Origin: Anaerolinea sp.
GTDB lineage: Bacteria; Chloroflexota; Anaerolineae; Anaerolineales; Anaerolineaceae
Length of the DNA: 64,000 nt
Assembly (NCBI GenBank): GCA_029975055.1
Contig: JARKPU010000074.1
Span: 274,458 to 338,457 of the forward strand
Reading direction: 5' to 3'
A program made the position numbers and the translations under genes. Shown in pieces: positions 1-8,513 of the stretch. Numbering within the stretch: the stretch's first letter is position 1; each line of letters starts with the position of its first letter. The notes under the pieces were generated by a model that was not told where the DNA came from, searched no databases, and was given only the letters and a program-made list of their open reading frames with translations.

Positions 1-715
1 CACGCCCAAACCCCTCGATGACCATGATGGGGAACTCCATGCCCCTGGCCACCGCGATCAGGTCCGATGACATGCTGGCCAGCACCAGCGCGCGCACCGG
101 CAGGCTGGCAGCCACGCGCAGCGCCTCGGGGTCTTTGCAATGCCCGCCGACGACGACCGCGCCGCGCAGCGAGACTTCGAGGTCGGTGCGCTGCAACTCG
201 TCTTCGGGCGTCTTGAGCAGAATCACCATCAGCCCCTCGCCGACCATGGGGCCGTTCCCCCAGGCCCCCTGGATGAGCGCGCCGGAAGACTCTATTGCCG
301 CGCCCCGCTCGGGGTAAACCTCGGTCACCACGCCGGAGATGCCCGAGAGCACCTGCACGGGCCGGCTTTCCACCTGCATCAGCACGCGCCCGGCTGTGAT
401 CGTCACGATGACCCCGTCCGAAGGGGCGCGGATGATGCGCGAGAAGAGCCCGCCGGTCTCGGCGATCACATCGCCTTCTTGCACGCGCTCGCCCTCGTGC
501 CGGACGATGACGCGCTCGGCCTCATCCACCCGGGTGTAGCCCAGCCAGCGGCGCACGTCCAGCAAGACATGGCGCGTGGCGGTGTCGGCTTCGGCGATGA
601 CATCGGCGGCATGCACCCGCTGGCCCGGCGAGACGAGCACGCGCCCCGCCACCGGCAGGGTGCGCGTTCGCCGGATGTTTGTGAGGCCGAGGATGTGAGT
701 TACCTGTGCCAGCAT
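1..715 (-). CDS. Partial barrel-sandwich (lipoyl/biotinyl-like) protein, 3' end outside window
   Basis: About 238 codons are visible from ATG at 715 to the window edge, with no stop codon, so the gene is cut by the window. GGAG lies about nine bases before the ATG, and the gap to the upstream mutL-like gene is 21 bp, so it is the last visible gene of that operon. The first 115 residues look like paired barrel-sandwich strands of lipoyl/biotinyl or HlyD-type domains: glycine turns at VLVSPGQRV (26-34) and VRHEGERVQEGDVIAE (71-86), then a RAPSDGVI turn near 97. I see no clear modified lysine, so a structural role is as likely as a carrier role. The C-terminal half is also beta-rich. Function unknown. 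Confidence 0.7.
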   Translation of the reverse strand, partial: MLAQVTHILGLTNIRRTRTLPVAGRVLVSPGQRVHAADVIAEADTATRHVLLDVRRWLGYTRVDEAERVIVRHEGERVQEGDVIAETGGLFSRIIRAPSDGVIVTITAGRVLMQVESRPVQVLSGISGVVTEVYPERGAAIESSGALIQGAWGNGPMVGEGLMVILLKTPEDELQRTDLEVSLRGAVVVGGHCKDPEALRVAASLPVRALVLASMSSDLIAVARGMEFPIMVIEGFGR

Positions 716-736
716 GTTATCACTCCGTTGCAATCC

Positions 737-2473
737 TCATGCCGGGCGGCGCGATTCGATCGCCTGGCTCCAGCGCAAAAGGCTCTCGCGGCGCCTGCCG
801 GGGTCTTCCGGCAGGGCCAGCGGGCGCCCGCGCGCGTCAATGAGAGCGCCGCACACCCCGCCGATGATCTTGAACCCTCCCGAAGTGCGCCGGCGCGGGT
901 CGATCTGCGTGCCGTGCAGCGCTTCCAGGTACACCCGCGCGGTCTGCCCGTGGCGCACCGGCAGAGGCACCAGGCTGCCCTGTTTCACGTCCAGGCGGGT
1001 TTCGTTGCCGTCTTCGAAGACCAGCCGCGCCCGGAGGATCGTCGTGCCGGGGCGGGCATCGCTGACCGGGCAAATGACCGCGCCCAGGTTCTGGAACGCG
1101 CCGGATTCGAGGATTTGCACCGGTAAGATGCTGTTCGATGGGGCCACCGCCCCCAGGGCAGCCATCAACCCGTAGGGGTCAATGAAAATCGTCGTCAGCC
1201 CGCTCGGCTGAAGCCCATCCAGCAGCGTGAGCAGGGCCTGGGCAGGCGTGGCTGCCTGTGCCAGGGCCGCCCCGCCGGCAAAAATCGGCTCGAAGGTCAT
1301 GTTCAAGGCCGGGTAGCGCTCGATCATTTGATTGGAAGCCAGGCGCAGAATCTCGCGCGCCGCCGCCAGCTCGATGGCCAGGGTGGTGGAGGTCATCGGC
1401 AGCGAGGCGGGGTAGAGCGTCTTCTGCCAGAGGTAATCCACCACCTCGCCGGGGGTGATGTCGATGGGCAGCCAGCGCAGCAGCTGCTCGGGCTGCACCT
1501 GCTGGAGCAGCCCGGCCAGCCCGGCACCCATGCCCAGCGGCCTTGAGACGTTCAGGTTGAGCCTGCCGGCCACGGCGGCGGCCAGCGTGGTGGAGCTTGC
1601 GCCCAGGTCCACCCCCAGCACGCCTTTGGAGGCATCATACAGTTCGCTGAGGAAGCGGATCAAGCGGCCCATCGCGTAAGCCGTCTGGGTGAGGGGAGCG
1701 GCGCTGAGTTGCGCAAGAGCATCCAGGCCGCTCATCTGCTGCCCGCGCAGGCTGGTGACGGCACGGGTGAGCGTATCGGTAGCCGGGCCGAGGTCTTCCA
1801 GGTCGATGCTCGGGCGGATGTTGGGGGTCACCTCCACATCGGTGTATTTGCCGAGCACCTCTTTGATCTTCCTGGCCAGCACCTGGTTGCCGCTGTAGAG
1901 GACGCGCGGGCGCTTTTCGGTTGGCAGGGTGCGCGCAGCCAGCAGGAGCAGTTCCACCAGCTTGGAAACGGAGCGTGTCGCGCCGCGCTCGGTCCCGCCC
2001 GCCAGGATCACCAAATCCGCGCCCGACCTGAGGATGGCATCCAGCTGCACATCCTGACGGCGTGTGTCGTTGAGGCTGATCGCCTCGACGATGCTGCCGT
2101 AGGTGGTGGCGGCCAGGCGGCGCGCGCTGTCGAGCGAGACGTCGTTGAGCAGGCCCATGACGAGAATTTGCACATCACGCCCGGCCGACATGGTCACCAC
2201 CATGCGGTCCACACCCGACCCATCGGGCTGGGTGGGGATTTGCAGGCGGTTTTCGCTGCCCAACAGCGGGCGCGAGGTGATCTCCTGCAAACGCGAGACG
2301 GCCAAATGCACCCCTTCGCCGACGTCGAAGAAAGGCGCGCCCCAAGAGCTGGGGGCCATGCCTGCCGCCAGGAAGTGATATTGCCCGTCCACCGCGTCGA
2401 AGAGCAGGGCGCGGGTGTTGACCGAACCGATATCAATGGCTAGCAAGGAGTCTGCATCTACGACCGATGTCAT
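737..2473 (-). CDS. MutL-like protein (glutamate mutase MutL family, ASKHA ATPase fold)
   Basis: A 578-residue protein with two ASKHA phosphate-binding signatures: LLAIDIGSVNTRALLFD near residues 10-26 and GVLGVDLGASSTTLAA near 285-300. AGGTERGA at about 158 and the Gly-rich GGAALAQA near 400 fit the same family. Members coded beside B12-dependent glutamate mutases are thought to act as reactivating chaperones, but Chloroflexota carry stand-alone copies and no mutase subunit (MutS/MutE) is visible here. It sits 9 bp downstream of a membrane protein gene and 21 bp upstream of the barrel-sandwich gene, so it is probably a soluble ATPase of a membrane-associated complex made by this operon. Family call firm, function open. 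Confidence 0.8.
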   Translation of the reverse strand: MTSVVDADSLLAIDIGSVNTRALLFDAVDGQYHFLAAGMAPSSWGAPFFDVGEGVHLAVSRLQEITSRPLLGSENRLQIPTQPDGSGVDRMVVTMSAGRDVQILVMGLLNDVSLDSARRLAATTYGSIVEAISLNDTRRQDVQLDAILRSGADLVILAGGTERGATRSVSKLVELLLLAARTLPTEKRPRVLYSGNQVLARKIKEVLGKYTDVEVTPNIRPSIDLEDLGPATDTLTRAVTSLRGQQMSGLDALAQLSAAPLTQTAYAMGRLIRFLSELYDASKGVLGVDLGASSTTLAAAVAGRLNLNVSRPLGMGAGLAGLLQQVQPEQLLRWLPIDITPGEVVDYLWQKTLYPASLPMTSTTLAIELAAAREILRLASNQMIERYPALNMTFEPIFAGGAALAQAATPAQALLTLLDGLQPSGLTTIFIDPYGLMAALGAVAPSNSILPVQILESGAFQNLGAVICPVSDARPGTTILRARLVFEDGNETRLDVKQGSLVPLPVRHGQTARVYLEALHGTQIDPRRRTSGGFKIIGGVCGALIDARGRPLALPEDPGRRRESLLRWSQAIESRRPA

Positions 2474-2482
2474 GGTGGCGGT

Positions 2483-3151
2483 TTATCCCGAAATGAACTG
2501 CGCGATTACGGTGAGCAAGAACTGCAGGCGGTCGAGCAGCGCGGTGAGCGCCGCCGAATAGACGCCTGCGAAGACTGCCCCCAGCGTGATGCCGATGAAC
2601 ACCTGCCCGGCGAGCGAAAGCCCTTCGACCACCGGCGAGCGCCGCGCCGGCTGGGCTGCGCGGCTGGAAGCCGTGAACTGGAAGTATGCCAGCGTGCCCA
2701 CCGTGCCGACCAGGACTAGCGCGCCCTCCAGCATCCGCCCGGCGGAGGCATCGGCTTTGGTCAGGTTGAACGGGCTGGCCGCGCCGCTGATCTGCCCGAG
2801 AAGCGTGCCGAACACCGCCCCGCCGATCGCTACCGCCGCGCCAACACCCACCAGGTAAGCCATCGGGAACTTGCCCAGCCCGGCGAAATGCGGTGAGATT
2901 TTGGTGAGCAGCAGGGCCGCCATCACGAGCGGGATGATCACCAGGGCGCGTTCCACGAAACCGCCCTGCATCAGCGGGAGGATCAGGCGCGGCAAAAGCA
3001 CCTGGTAGAATACAACCACGGCCACGTAGCCTGCCGAAACGCCCACGAAGATGTACGAGGCAATGCGGAAGAGGAAGTTATCTCCAAACAGGTAGGAGAA
3101 AACCATCAGGGTGAGGACAAAAGCAACCAGAGTCCAGATCAGGTCTTGCAT
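2483..3151 (-). CDS. Six-TM integral membrane protein
   Basis: 222 residues with about six hydrophobic segments (roughly 5-23, 29-52, 68-84, 94-117, 140-160, 178-200) and short loops; a polar stretch with several Arg (residues 162-172) follows TM5. There is no signal peptide, lipobox or catalytic motif that I recognise. It lies 6 bp after the zinc-ribbon protein gene and 9 bp before the mutL-like gene, so translation is probably coupled. Size and topology resemble the other six-TM protein of this operon (5904-6536), though I see no clear sequence identity. It may be the membrane part of a complex with the zinc-ribbon and MutL-like proteins; this is inference from order only. Confidence 0.65.
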   Translation of the reverse strand: MQDLIWTLVAFVLTLMVFSYLFGDNFLFRIASYIFVGVSAGYVAVVVFYQVLLPRLILPLMQGGFVERALVIIPLVMAALLLTKISPHFAGLGKFPMAYLVGVGAAVAIGGAVFGTLLGQISGAASPFNLTKADASAGRMLEGALVLVGTVGTLAYFQFTASSRAAQPARRSPVVEGLSLAGQVFIGITLGAVFAGVYSAALTALLDRLQFLLTVIAQFISG

Positions 3152-3157
3152 ATGCGT

Positions 3158-5899
3158 CTATGCCTTGCCTTTCTGGGTCGGTTTGCGGCCTGAAAGGCCA
3201 AGGACCGCGGAAATGATCCCCCCGATCAACAGGAGGAACAGCCCGGCCAGCGACCCGCTCTGGTACGCGCCCCAGAAGCGGTTGGCCAGGTTCACCCGCC
3301 CCGAGCGCTGCTCATAGAGGGCTCCGCCCTGCAGCCCCACGCTCATGCCCAGCACCTGCCCCGAGTCGAAGTAGGGCTGGAGCATCGGCCCGGCCTGGGC
3401 GCTGGTGACCATGCTGAGCGGCACATCGCCGAGCACCGGCTGAACCTGTTCCACCCAGGCGCGGCCCGTCTCGGGGCTGTCGGTGAGCACAATCACCAGG
3501 GCATAATCGCGCAGCGAGCTGATGCCAAGCACGGCGCTGTGCTGCCAGGCGGCGATGCCCGAAAGCGGCGTATCGAGCGAGGACGGCGTGGCGCCCTGGG
3601 GGTTATGCGCAAATTCGAGCAGCGAGGTCGTCCCGCCGGGCAGGTAGCCCAGGTTGACGGTGCGCTCGACAAGCTGGTACTCGGGCCGGCGGTTGTGAAC
3701 TTCGGCCAGCAGGTCATCGGCAAGGATCGGCCCGGTGGGGATGGTGGAGATATAGGCCATCCGGCTGTTCTTGACCATCAAATGCTCGATCACCGCTCCC
3801 GCGGCGTAGCGCATCTCGCCTGCCAGGGCGGGCTCGTAATCGAAGGCCAGCAGCACGGGGGCGTCGGCAGGGAGGGCTTCCACCCGGTCGTAAAGGGCCG
3901 TGAGAGCGGGCGGGTAGACCGCCGTCGGCTTGACGAGCGTGAAATCGGGCAGAAGCATCGTCAACAGCGAGAGGATAAGCAGCAGGGCGATGATCACGCG
4001 CAGGATGATCTGCGGAGCGCGCGACGGCTCGGAGGAGACCTGCTTGGGCGAGGTTTCCAGGCCGATCAGGTTCTCAAGGATGGCGGCCTGCGAGCGCTGG
4101 CGTTCCGAAACGCGCAGCCGGGCCGAATAGACCGGCGGCTTGCGGTACCGCGTGGCGAGTTCCTCGCTTTGCAGCACGCCGCGCATACCTGCCAGCGGCC
4201 CGGCCTTTTCGACGACCGTCTCGCCGGCGTCGGCGTGCATCTCGCCAGGGATGACCGATTCCAGCGGGCGCAGGTCTTCCACCCAGCTGGGAAGCTCGGC
4301 CCTGGCCAGTTCTTCGGCAGGCTCGGCGGCGGCCTCCTCGCCGGGCATCGCCTCGGCGGCGGGCGGGGCGGCTTCGCCCTCCTGCTCCGAGCCTAGCCAT
4401 TCAGGCAGTTCCACCTGGAAGGGAGCGCTCAGTTCAGGGGCAGGTTCGGGCTGCTCGAGGAGCGGCGAAACGCCCGCTTCGGCGGCCTCGGCGGCCGGCG
4501 GTTGGATGTTATCCAGCCAGGCGGGCAGCTCTTCATCCACAAACGGCGCGGCGCCTTCCACGGGGGCCTCGGCGCCGGGGGCTTCACCGGCTGCCGAAAA
4601 GTCCTTCAACCAGCCGGGCACTTCCTCGGCGGGGGGTTCTTCGGCCGCGGGTTCCGGCCCGGCGGGCTCTGCCAGAGAGCTCATCCACTCCGGCACTTCC
4701 TCAGCCTGCGGCGCAGGTTCGGCAGGAGCGGATTCTTCGCCCATCCAGGCGGGGGCCTCGGCGGGGGTCTCTTCCTCACCGGCAGTCTCGAGCGAGGCCA
4801 GGGCGGAGAAGTCGGGCAGTTCGGCGGCGGGCTCTTCCTGACTCACCGGTTCAGGCGCGGCGGGCTCTTCACTCTCCGCGGGCGGGGTTTCCTCCACAAA
4901 GAGCGTGGAAAGGTCAAAGGCGGCGGCCCCGGCTTCAGGCAGGGGGGCTTCTTCTTGCGGGGCCCCAAGCTGGCTGAGGAAGCTCAAGTCTTCTCCGGCG
5001 GGCGCTTCGGGTAAAGGCTCTTCGGCAGGGGCTGCGGCGCTCGCCAGCCAGTCGGGCAGGCTCTCCTCCGGCGTCGAAGGCCCGGCGGCGGCTTCCGGCT
5101 CCGCAGGGGCAGCCTCGCTCTTCAACCACTCGGGAACCTCGGCGGCAGGCTCGCTCTTCTCGGCAGTTTCTTCGCTAAAGCCGGTCAGCCATTCGGGCAA
5201 TCCGGCTTCCCCGCCCTCCTGCAAGGGGGGTTCGCCCTCGGCGGGGGTTTCAGGGAGGCCGGGCATCTGCGCGAACCAATCGGGCACGGCGGCTTCCGGC
5301 TCTGGCTCCGGCGCTGAGGGGGCCGGTTCTTCGGGGGGCTGCCAGCCGCCCAGGCTGCTCAGCCACTCATCGGCGGCCGGTTCGGGGGCGGCTGCTTCGG
5401 CGGGGGGTTCGGTTTCTTCGGCGGGCGGTTCGGGGGCCTCGGCGGGGGGTTCCTCGCCCCGCAGGCCCTTCAGCCAGTCTTCGCCGCTCAGCCCGAGCGG
5501 GACGGCAGGCTCTCCGGCGCCCTGCGAGAGCCAATCATCGGCGCTGCCCTCGGTCTGCTCGGGGGCGCCGCCCAGGGCTTTGAGCCAATCCAGGTCTTCT
5601 TCGGGTTCGGGCTGCCCGGCCGGGGGTTCCGCCGGTTCTTCGGTCGGTTCTTCCTGGCTGCGAGCGCGCACCCGCGCCAGCCAATCGGGCACTTCCTCGG
5701 CAGGGGAGGGTTCTTCAGGCTCGCTCGCCGGTTCGGAAGGGATTTGCCAATCGCCGGAACGCAGCCCCGAAAGCCAGTCTTCCGATTCATCGGCCGGGGA
5801 AGTCGCTTCCCCGGGCAGGAGGGGTTTACCGCAGAAGAGGCACGTTTCGGCGTCCGGCGGGTTGCTCTTGCCACAATGAGGACAAAGCACATCAGCCAT
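3158..5899 (-). CDS. Zinc-ribbon protein with many [DE]WL repeats and C-terminal membrane domain
   Basis: I start the gene at ATG 5899, four bases after the upstream stop; the open frame goes on upstream but there it overlaps that gene. The 913-residue product begins with a short zinc ribbon (CPHCG and CLFCG, residues 5-24). Residues 30-570 are acidic, rich in Glu/Pro/Ala, with about 15 spaced copies of [DE]WL followed by a hydrophobic residue three on (DWLSGL, DWLARV, DWLKAL, EWLSSL, DWFAQM, EWLTGF, GWLKDF, AWLDNI, SWVEDL). A transmembrane segment near 645-665, a ~220-residue probably extracytoplasmic domain and a second transmembrane helix near 890 follow. The repeats look like short linear docking motifs on a disordered tail. 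Function unknown. Confidence 0.75.
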   Translation of the reverse strand: MADVLCPHCGKSNPPDAETCLFCGKPLLPGEATSPADESEDWLSGLRSGDWQIPSEPASEPEEPSPAEEVPDWLARVRARSQEEPTEEPAEPPAGQPEPEEDLDWLKALGGAPEQTEGSADDWLSQGAGEPAVPLGLSGEDWLKGLRGEEPPAEAPEPPAEETEPPAEAAAPEPAADEWLSSLGGWQPPEEPAPSAPEPEPEAAVPDWFAQMPGLPETPAEGEPPLQEGGEAGLPEWLTGFSEETAEKSEPAAEVPEWLKSEAAPAEPEAAAGPSTPEESLPDWLASAAAPAEEPLPEAPAGEDLSFLSQLGAPQEEAPLPEAGAAAFDLSTLFVEETPPAESEEPAAPEPVSQEEPAAELPDFSALASLETAGEEETPAEAPAWMGEESAPAEPAPQAEEVPEWMSSLAEPAGPEPAAEEPPAEEVPGWLKDFSAAGEAPGAEAPVEGAAPFVDEELPAWLDNIQPPAAEAAEAGVSPLLEQPEPAPELSAPFQVELPEWLGSEQEGEAAPPAAEAMPGEEAAAEPAEELARAELPSWVEDLRPLESVIPGEMHADAGETVVEKAGPLAGMRGVLQSEELATRYRKPPVYSARLRVSERQRSQAAILENLIGLETSPKQVSSEPSRAPQIILRVIIALLLILSLLTMLLPDFTLVKPTAVYPPALTALYDRVEALPADAPVLLAFDYEPALAGEMRYAAGAVIEHLMVKNSRMAYISTIPTGPILADDLLAEVHNRRPEYQLVERTVNLGYLPGGTTSLLEFAHNPQGATPSSLDTPLSGIAAWQHSAVLGISSLRDYALVIVLTDSPETGRAWVEQVQPVLGDVPLSMVTSAQAGPMLQPYFDSGQVLGMSVGLQGGALYEQRSGRVNLANRFWGAYQSGSLAGLFLLLIGGIISAVLGLSGRKPTQKGKA

Positions 5900-5903
5900 A
5901 GGG

Positions 5904-6536
5904 TTACCCGCTGTAAGGCCGGTCGGCGCCCAATAAGACGCGCAAACCGGCGGTGAGGCTGCCCAGCGCAATTCCGAGCAGGATACCGCGCCCGCCGGCC
6001 ACCGGCAGGCGCTGGAAGAAGCCAAGAATGCCGCCAATCCCGGGCACTTCCTGGAGCGGGGCAAGCAGGCCGCTGCCCACCAGCAGGAAGAACACCGCCG
6101 AGATGGCGAAGACGACCGCCATCAACCCCTTGCGGCGCTGGAAGAGGCGGAAGCTGGCAAAAGTGAGCGTCACGGCCAGGATGCCCATCAGCGAAGCCTC
6201 AACCGGCACCTGGATGGCGGTGACGACCTTCTGGTAGTTCGGGTCGGCGGGGGTAAGGTACAGCCCAAAACCGAGCGAGAGGATGAAAAAAACCACCAGC
6301 AGGATGCTGTAACGGTCGGGGTTGCGTTTGGCGGTCATGCGCGCCACGTGCACCAGGAAGAGGTTCAACACCCCCACCAGGGCGGCCACCCCGGCCAGGA
6401 TCACCGCCCACCCCACCAGGATCGAGCGAATGGTAAGGATGAAACCGAATTGAGCCAGTTCCGGCGGGATGAAGTAACCCAGCAGGACGATCAGGCCGAT
6501 GGAGATGGCGACGGCGGTCCAGACGGGGGCTCTCAT
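5904..6536 (-). CDS. Six-TM integral membrane protein
   Basis: 210 residues starting at ATG 6536, overlapping the upstream gene by 4 bp. Hydrophobic segments at about 5-23, 40-65, 77-95, 113-130, 136-156 and 181-201 predict six transmembrane helices. Residues 97-111 (after a TPADPNYQ loop) form one of the few longer extramembrane loops. No enzyme motif is visible. The gene is followed after 4 bp by the zinc-ribbon protein, so the two proteins are probably made together. It is of the same size class as the six-TM protein at 2483-3151, which suggests two membrane subunits of one complex. No family name can be given with confidence. Confidence 0.65.
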   Translation of the reverse strand: MRAPVWTAVAISIGLIVLLGYFIPPELAQFGFILTIRSILVGWAVILAGVAALVGVLNLFLVHVARMTAKRNPDRYSILLVVFFILSLGFGLYLTPADPNYQKVVTAIQVPVEASLMGILAVTLTFASFRLFQRRKGLMAVVFAISAVFFLLVGSGLLAPLQEVPGIGGILGFFQRLPVAGGRGILLGIALGSLTAGLRVLLGADRPYSG

Positions 6537-7291
6537 AGCAGCGTCACTCCCAGGAAGGCCAGCAAGGCGGCCAGGAGGATCAACCCCACCACCACCCAGC
6601 GCAGCACATCCTGCAGGCGCAAACTGGCCTGGTGGATCACGCCGGTTTGCAGATAAGCCGGCAGGGCGAAGAGTTCCTCGCCGATGAGCGTCTCTTCGGC
6701 CACGGCGTAGAGGACGGCCTGCGAAGCCAGCGCATCCGACGTGGCCAGCGTGAAGGCGTTCTCCTGGTCGGAGGCGTCGGCCAGCAGGCCCACCTCCGGG
6801 CCGAAGTTGCCCACCAGGATATTGGTGGAGACGCGCTCGTCGCGGATGATCGGGAAGGTGCCGGCGATATACGAAAACGGCGTGGCACCGGCCAGGCGAC
6901 CGCGGTCGGGGTCATATTGCTCGGGGACGTTGGCGATGCGGTACGCCGCGCGCAGGGTATCCTGGCTGAGGACGGAGAGCGTCCCGTCGCCGCTGGTGGC
7001 CACGGGCGGGCGGTCACTGACCAGGCTGAGCTGCGCCACGCGCTCCAGGGTGCTCAGGCCCACCAGGGCCGAGGCGTTGGTGGCGCTGAAGATGCTGGAT
7101 TTGCCGATCGAGACGTGCAGGCGCGTGCCGTCTTCCACCGCCAGGCCGATGGCGCGGCGCAGGCGCTGCAGGGCAGTGATGGGCCGCAGCGTGCTGCGTC
7201 CCTGCCGGAAGCGCGGGAGGGCAAACACGAGCATCAAGCCGGCTGAGATGACGACCAGCGCCAGACCGATGAAGGATTCAAGCCAGATCAC
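6533..7291 (-). CDS. Membrane-anchored protein, possibly DUF6754 family
   Basis: 252 residues. The start is GTG at 7291, with GGAGG nine bases upstream, overlapping the previous gene by 14 bp. One transmembrane helix at residues 5-25 and another at about 230-250 flank a mainly soluble domain rich in small residues, with GLAVEDGTRLHVSIG near 49-63 and LATSDALASQAVLYAVAEE near 182-200. This layout resembles chloroflexotal proteins labelled DUF6754, but I assign that from memory and with caution. It is coupled to a small upstream gene and to the six-TM gene downstream (ATG inside its stop region). No catalytic residues are recognised. Confidence 0.6.
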   Translation of the reverse strand: MIWLESFIGLALVVISAGLMLVFALPRFRQGRSTLRPITALQRLRRAIGLAVEDGTRLHVSIGKSSIFSATNASALVGLSTLERVAQLSLVSDRPPVATSGDGTLSVLSQDTLRAAYRIANVPEQYDPDRGRLAGATPFSYIAGTFPIIRDERVSTNILVGNFGPEVGLLADASDQENAFTLATSDALASQAVLYAVAEETLIGEELFALPAYLQTGVIHQASLRLQDVLRWVVVGLILLAALLAFLGVTLL

Positions 7292-7541
7292 GCGAGTTTT
7301 CCTCCCTGAGAAAGTAAGCGAAGGACCGGCTTTCTTCCTGGTCTTCGAACAGCAGGGCCAGGGCCTGCAACCGGCTGCCGGGTATCACCCCCCTCAACAA
7401 CGGCTGGCTGATGTACACCAGTTGGGCCAGAAGGATGGTCAGCGGGCCGGCTGATTCTAGCAGGGCGGCGGTTATATCTTTCAAACCCCAACGTTGCAAG
7501 AGTCGAGCCCATTCCGGCCAGAACGAGCGGTCCGGTTGCAT
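7278..7541 (-). CDS. Small protein, first gene of the membrane/MutL operon
   Basis: 87 residues from ATG 7541 (MQPDRSFWPEW). The frame is open further upstream, but an extended -10 element ends six bases before this ATG, so an upstream start would not be transcribed. The product has one hydrophobic stretch (AGPLTILLAQLVYISQPLL, about 31-49) and a charged C-terminus (EDQEESRSFAYFLREENSRD). It could be a single-span membrane protein or an amphipathic accessory factor. There is no visible ribosome binding site, which fits leaderless translation from the proposed promoter. The 3' end overlaps the next gene by 14 bp. I do not recognise a family. Confidence 0.55.
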   Translation of the reverse strand: MQPDRSFWPEWARLLQRWGLKDITAALLESAGPLTILLAQLVYISQPLLRGVIPGSRLQALALLFEDQEESRSFAYFLREENSRDLA

Positions 7542-7547
7542 AGTACC

Positions 7548-7579
7548 AGTATAGCACAAGATATCTAATCTATAGTCAA
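7548..7579 (-). promoter_or_regulatory. Candidate extended -10 promoter giving a leaderless mRNA
   Basis: On the minus strand TGC-TATACT (positions 7556-7548) is an extended -10 that ends six bases before ATG 7541, so transcription would begin at or next to the A of the ATG. A TTGACT at 7579-7574 is a possible -35 but the spacing to TATACT is 20 bp, longer than usual. The same six-base distance from -10 to ATG is seen in both genes divergent at 8514-8527, which supports the reading. Confidence 0.5.
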
Positions 7580-7609
7580 ATAAAAGCGCATCTTTTCTAT
7601 TTTTTATCA

Positions 7610-7676
7610 AAATTACCCCCATCTATGGGGGGTAATTTGCGGGTCGGCGGCACCCCTAGGGGTTGGGGGGCCGCCG
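7610..7676. repeat. Two adjacent intergenic hairpins
   Basis: An 11-bp perfect inverted repeat (7610-7620 with 7628-7638, AAATTACCCCC type) is followed by a nested one: CGGCGG 7645-7650 with CCGCCG 7671-7676, enclosing the 12-bp palindrome ACCCCTAGGGGT at 7652-7663. They lie downstream of the nucleotidyltransferase gene and upstream of the operon promoter. On the minus strand the first hairpin is followed by TTTTGAT, so it may act as a weak terminator for the nucleotidyltransferase transcript. Confidence 0.5.
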
Positions 7677-7721
7677 TATAGCCAGAAGAACCCCGGCACG
7701 GCTTCCTTCCCAGGCTCGCGG

Positions 7722-8513
7722 TCAATCGAGCAGGTCATCCAGCTCTTGCCTGAGCCGGATGCCCAGCCCAGCGGCCCAGGCTTCGGCCCCGCTCCAGAAG
7801 GCGTTCACGGCGGCGGCCACCTGCGCGGGGTCGTCCAGCCGCCCGGCCATCACCATGCGGGCCAGTGCATCGTAACCGGCGGGCTGCCCCGGCAGGGCAA
7901 GCGACTCGCTGTAGATGGTGGACCCGCTCCGGTACACGTGGCGGTTGCTCAGCCCCACCAGGCAGGCCCCGAAGCGCGCCGCCGCCAGCGCGAAAGGCGC
8001 GATGAGTTCCGGCCGCTGGAGCGCAAGCCCGTTGCGCACTTTCCCGACCGCCTCATACAGGTCGCCGACCAGCACCTCGCCGATCAACCCGTTGAATTCC
8101 GCGTCGGTGTGCCCCAGGGCGGCGGCGCGCCCGTGCGCGAAGATTTCCCCGGCATCCATGAACGGCGCGTTATAGAGAAACGCCCCGTGCGTGACCGGCC
8201 AGTCGCCGTCCAGCTCGCGCGCCTGGGCAAAGAAGACGTCTTCCGAAAGGACGTTCACCTCGGCTTTCCACGGCCCGGCCGACCATTCATAGTTGCGCTC
8301 GAATTGTTCGCCTGCCACCACGAACATCATCTCGATATCCGAAAACGGCCCGTCGCTGCCGCGCGCCAGCGAGCCATAGAACGCGCCGCCCAGCAACCGC
8401 CCGGCATAGTGGCTTGAGAAGCGCCCGGCGATCTCCTGCGCGCGCCGCAGGCGCTCGGCGTGGTCGAAAGGCTGCGGGCCGTCGGGCGGGTGGGGCAAAG
8501 AGGTCCATGACAT
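7722..8513 (-). CDS. ANT(4')-like aminoglycoside nucleotidyltransferase homologue
   Basis: 263 residues. The nucleotidyltransferase signature is YGSLARGSDGPFSDIEMM (46-63), and the whole length follows the staphylococcal kanamycin nucleotidyltransferase as I remember it: EWSAGPWKAEVN (76-87), DWPVTHG (104-110), YEAVGKVRN (153-161), GYDALARMVMAGRLDD and FWSGAEAW near the C-terminus. Asp59 and Glu61 match the metal ligands, Glu154 the proposed catalytic base (Glu145 in KNTase) and Lys158 the lysine four residues on. The residue matching KNTase Glu141 is Gly here. KNTase transfers AMP from ATP to the 4'-hydroxyl of aminoglycosides. Whether this enzyme modifies antibiotics or another substrate is not known. 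Divergent from an M50 protease gene; no mobile-element signs. Confidence 0.8.
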   Translation of the reverse strand: MSWTSLPHPPDGPQPFDHAERLRRAQEIAGRFSSHYAGRLLGGAFYGSLARGSDGPFSDIEMMFVVAGEQFERNYEWSAGPWKAEVNVLSEDVFFAQARELDGDWPVTHGAFLYNAPFMDAGEIFAHGRAAALGHTDAEFNGLIGEVLVGDLYEAVGKVRNGLALQRPELIAPFALAAARFGACLVGLSNRHVYRSGSTIYSESLALPGQPAGYDALARMVMAGRLDDPAQVAAAVNAFWSGAEAWAAGLGIRLRQELDDLLD

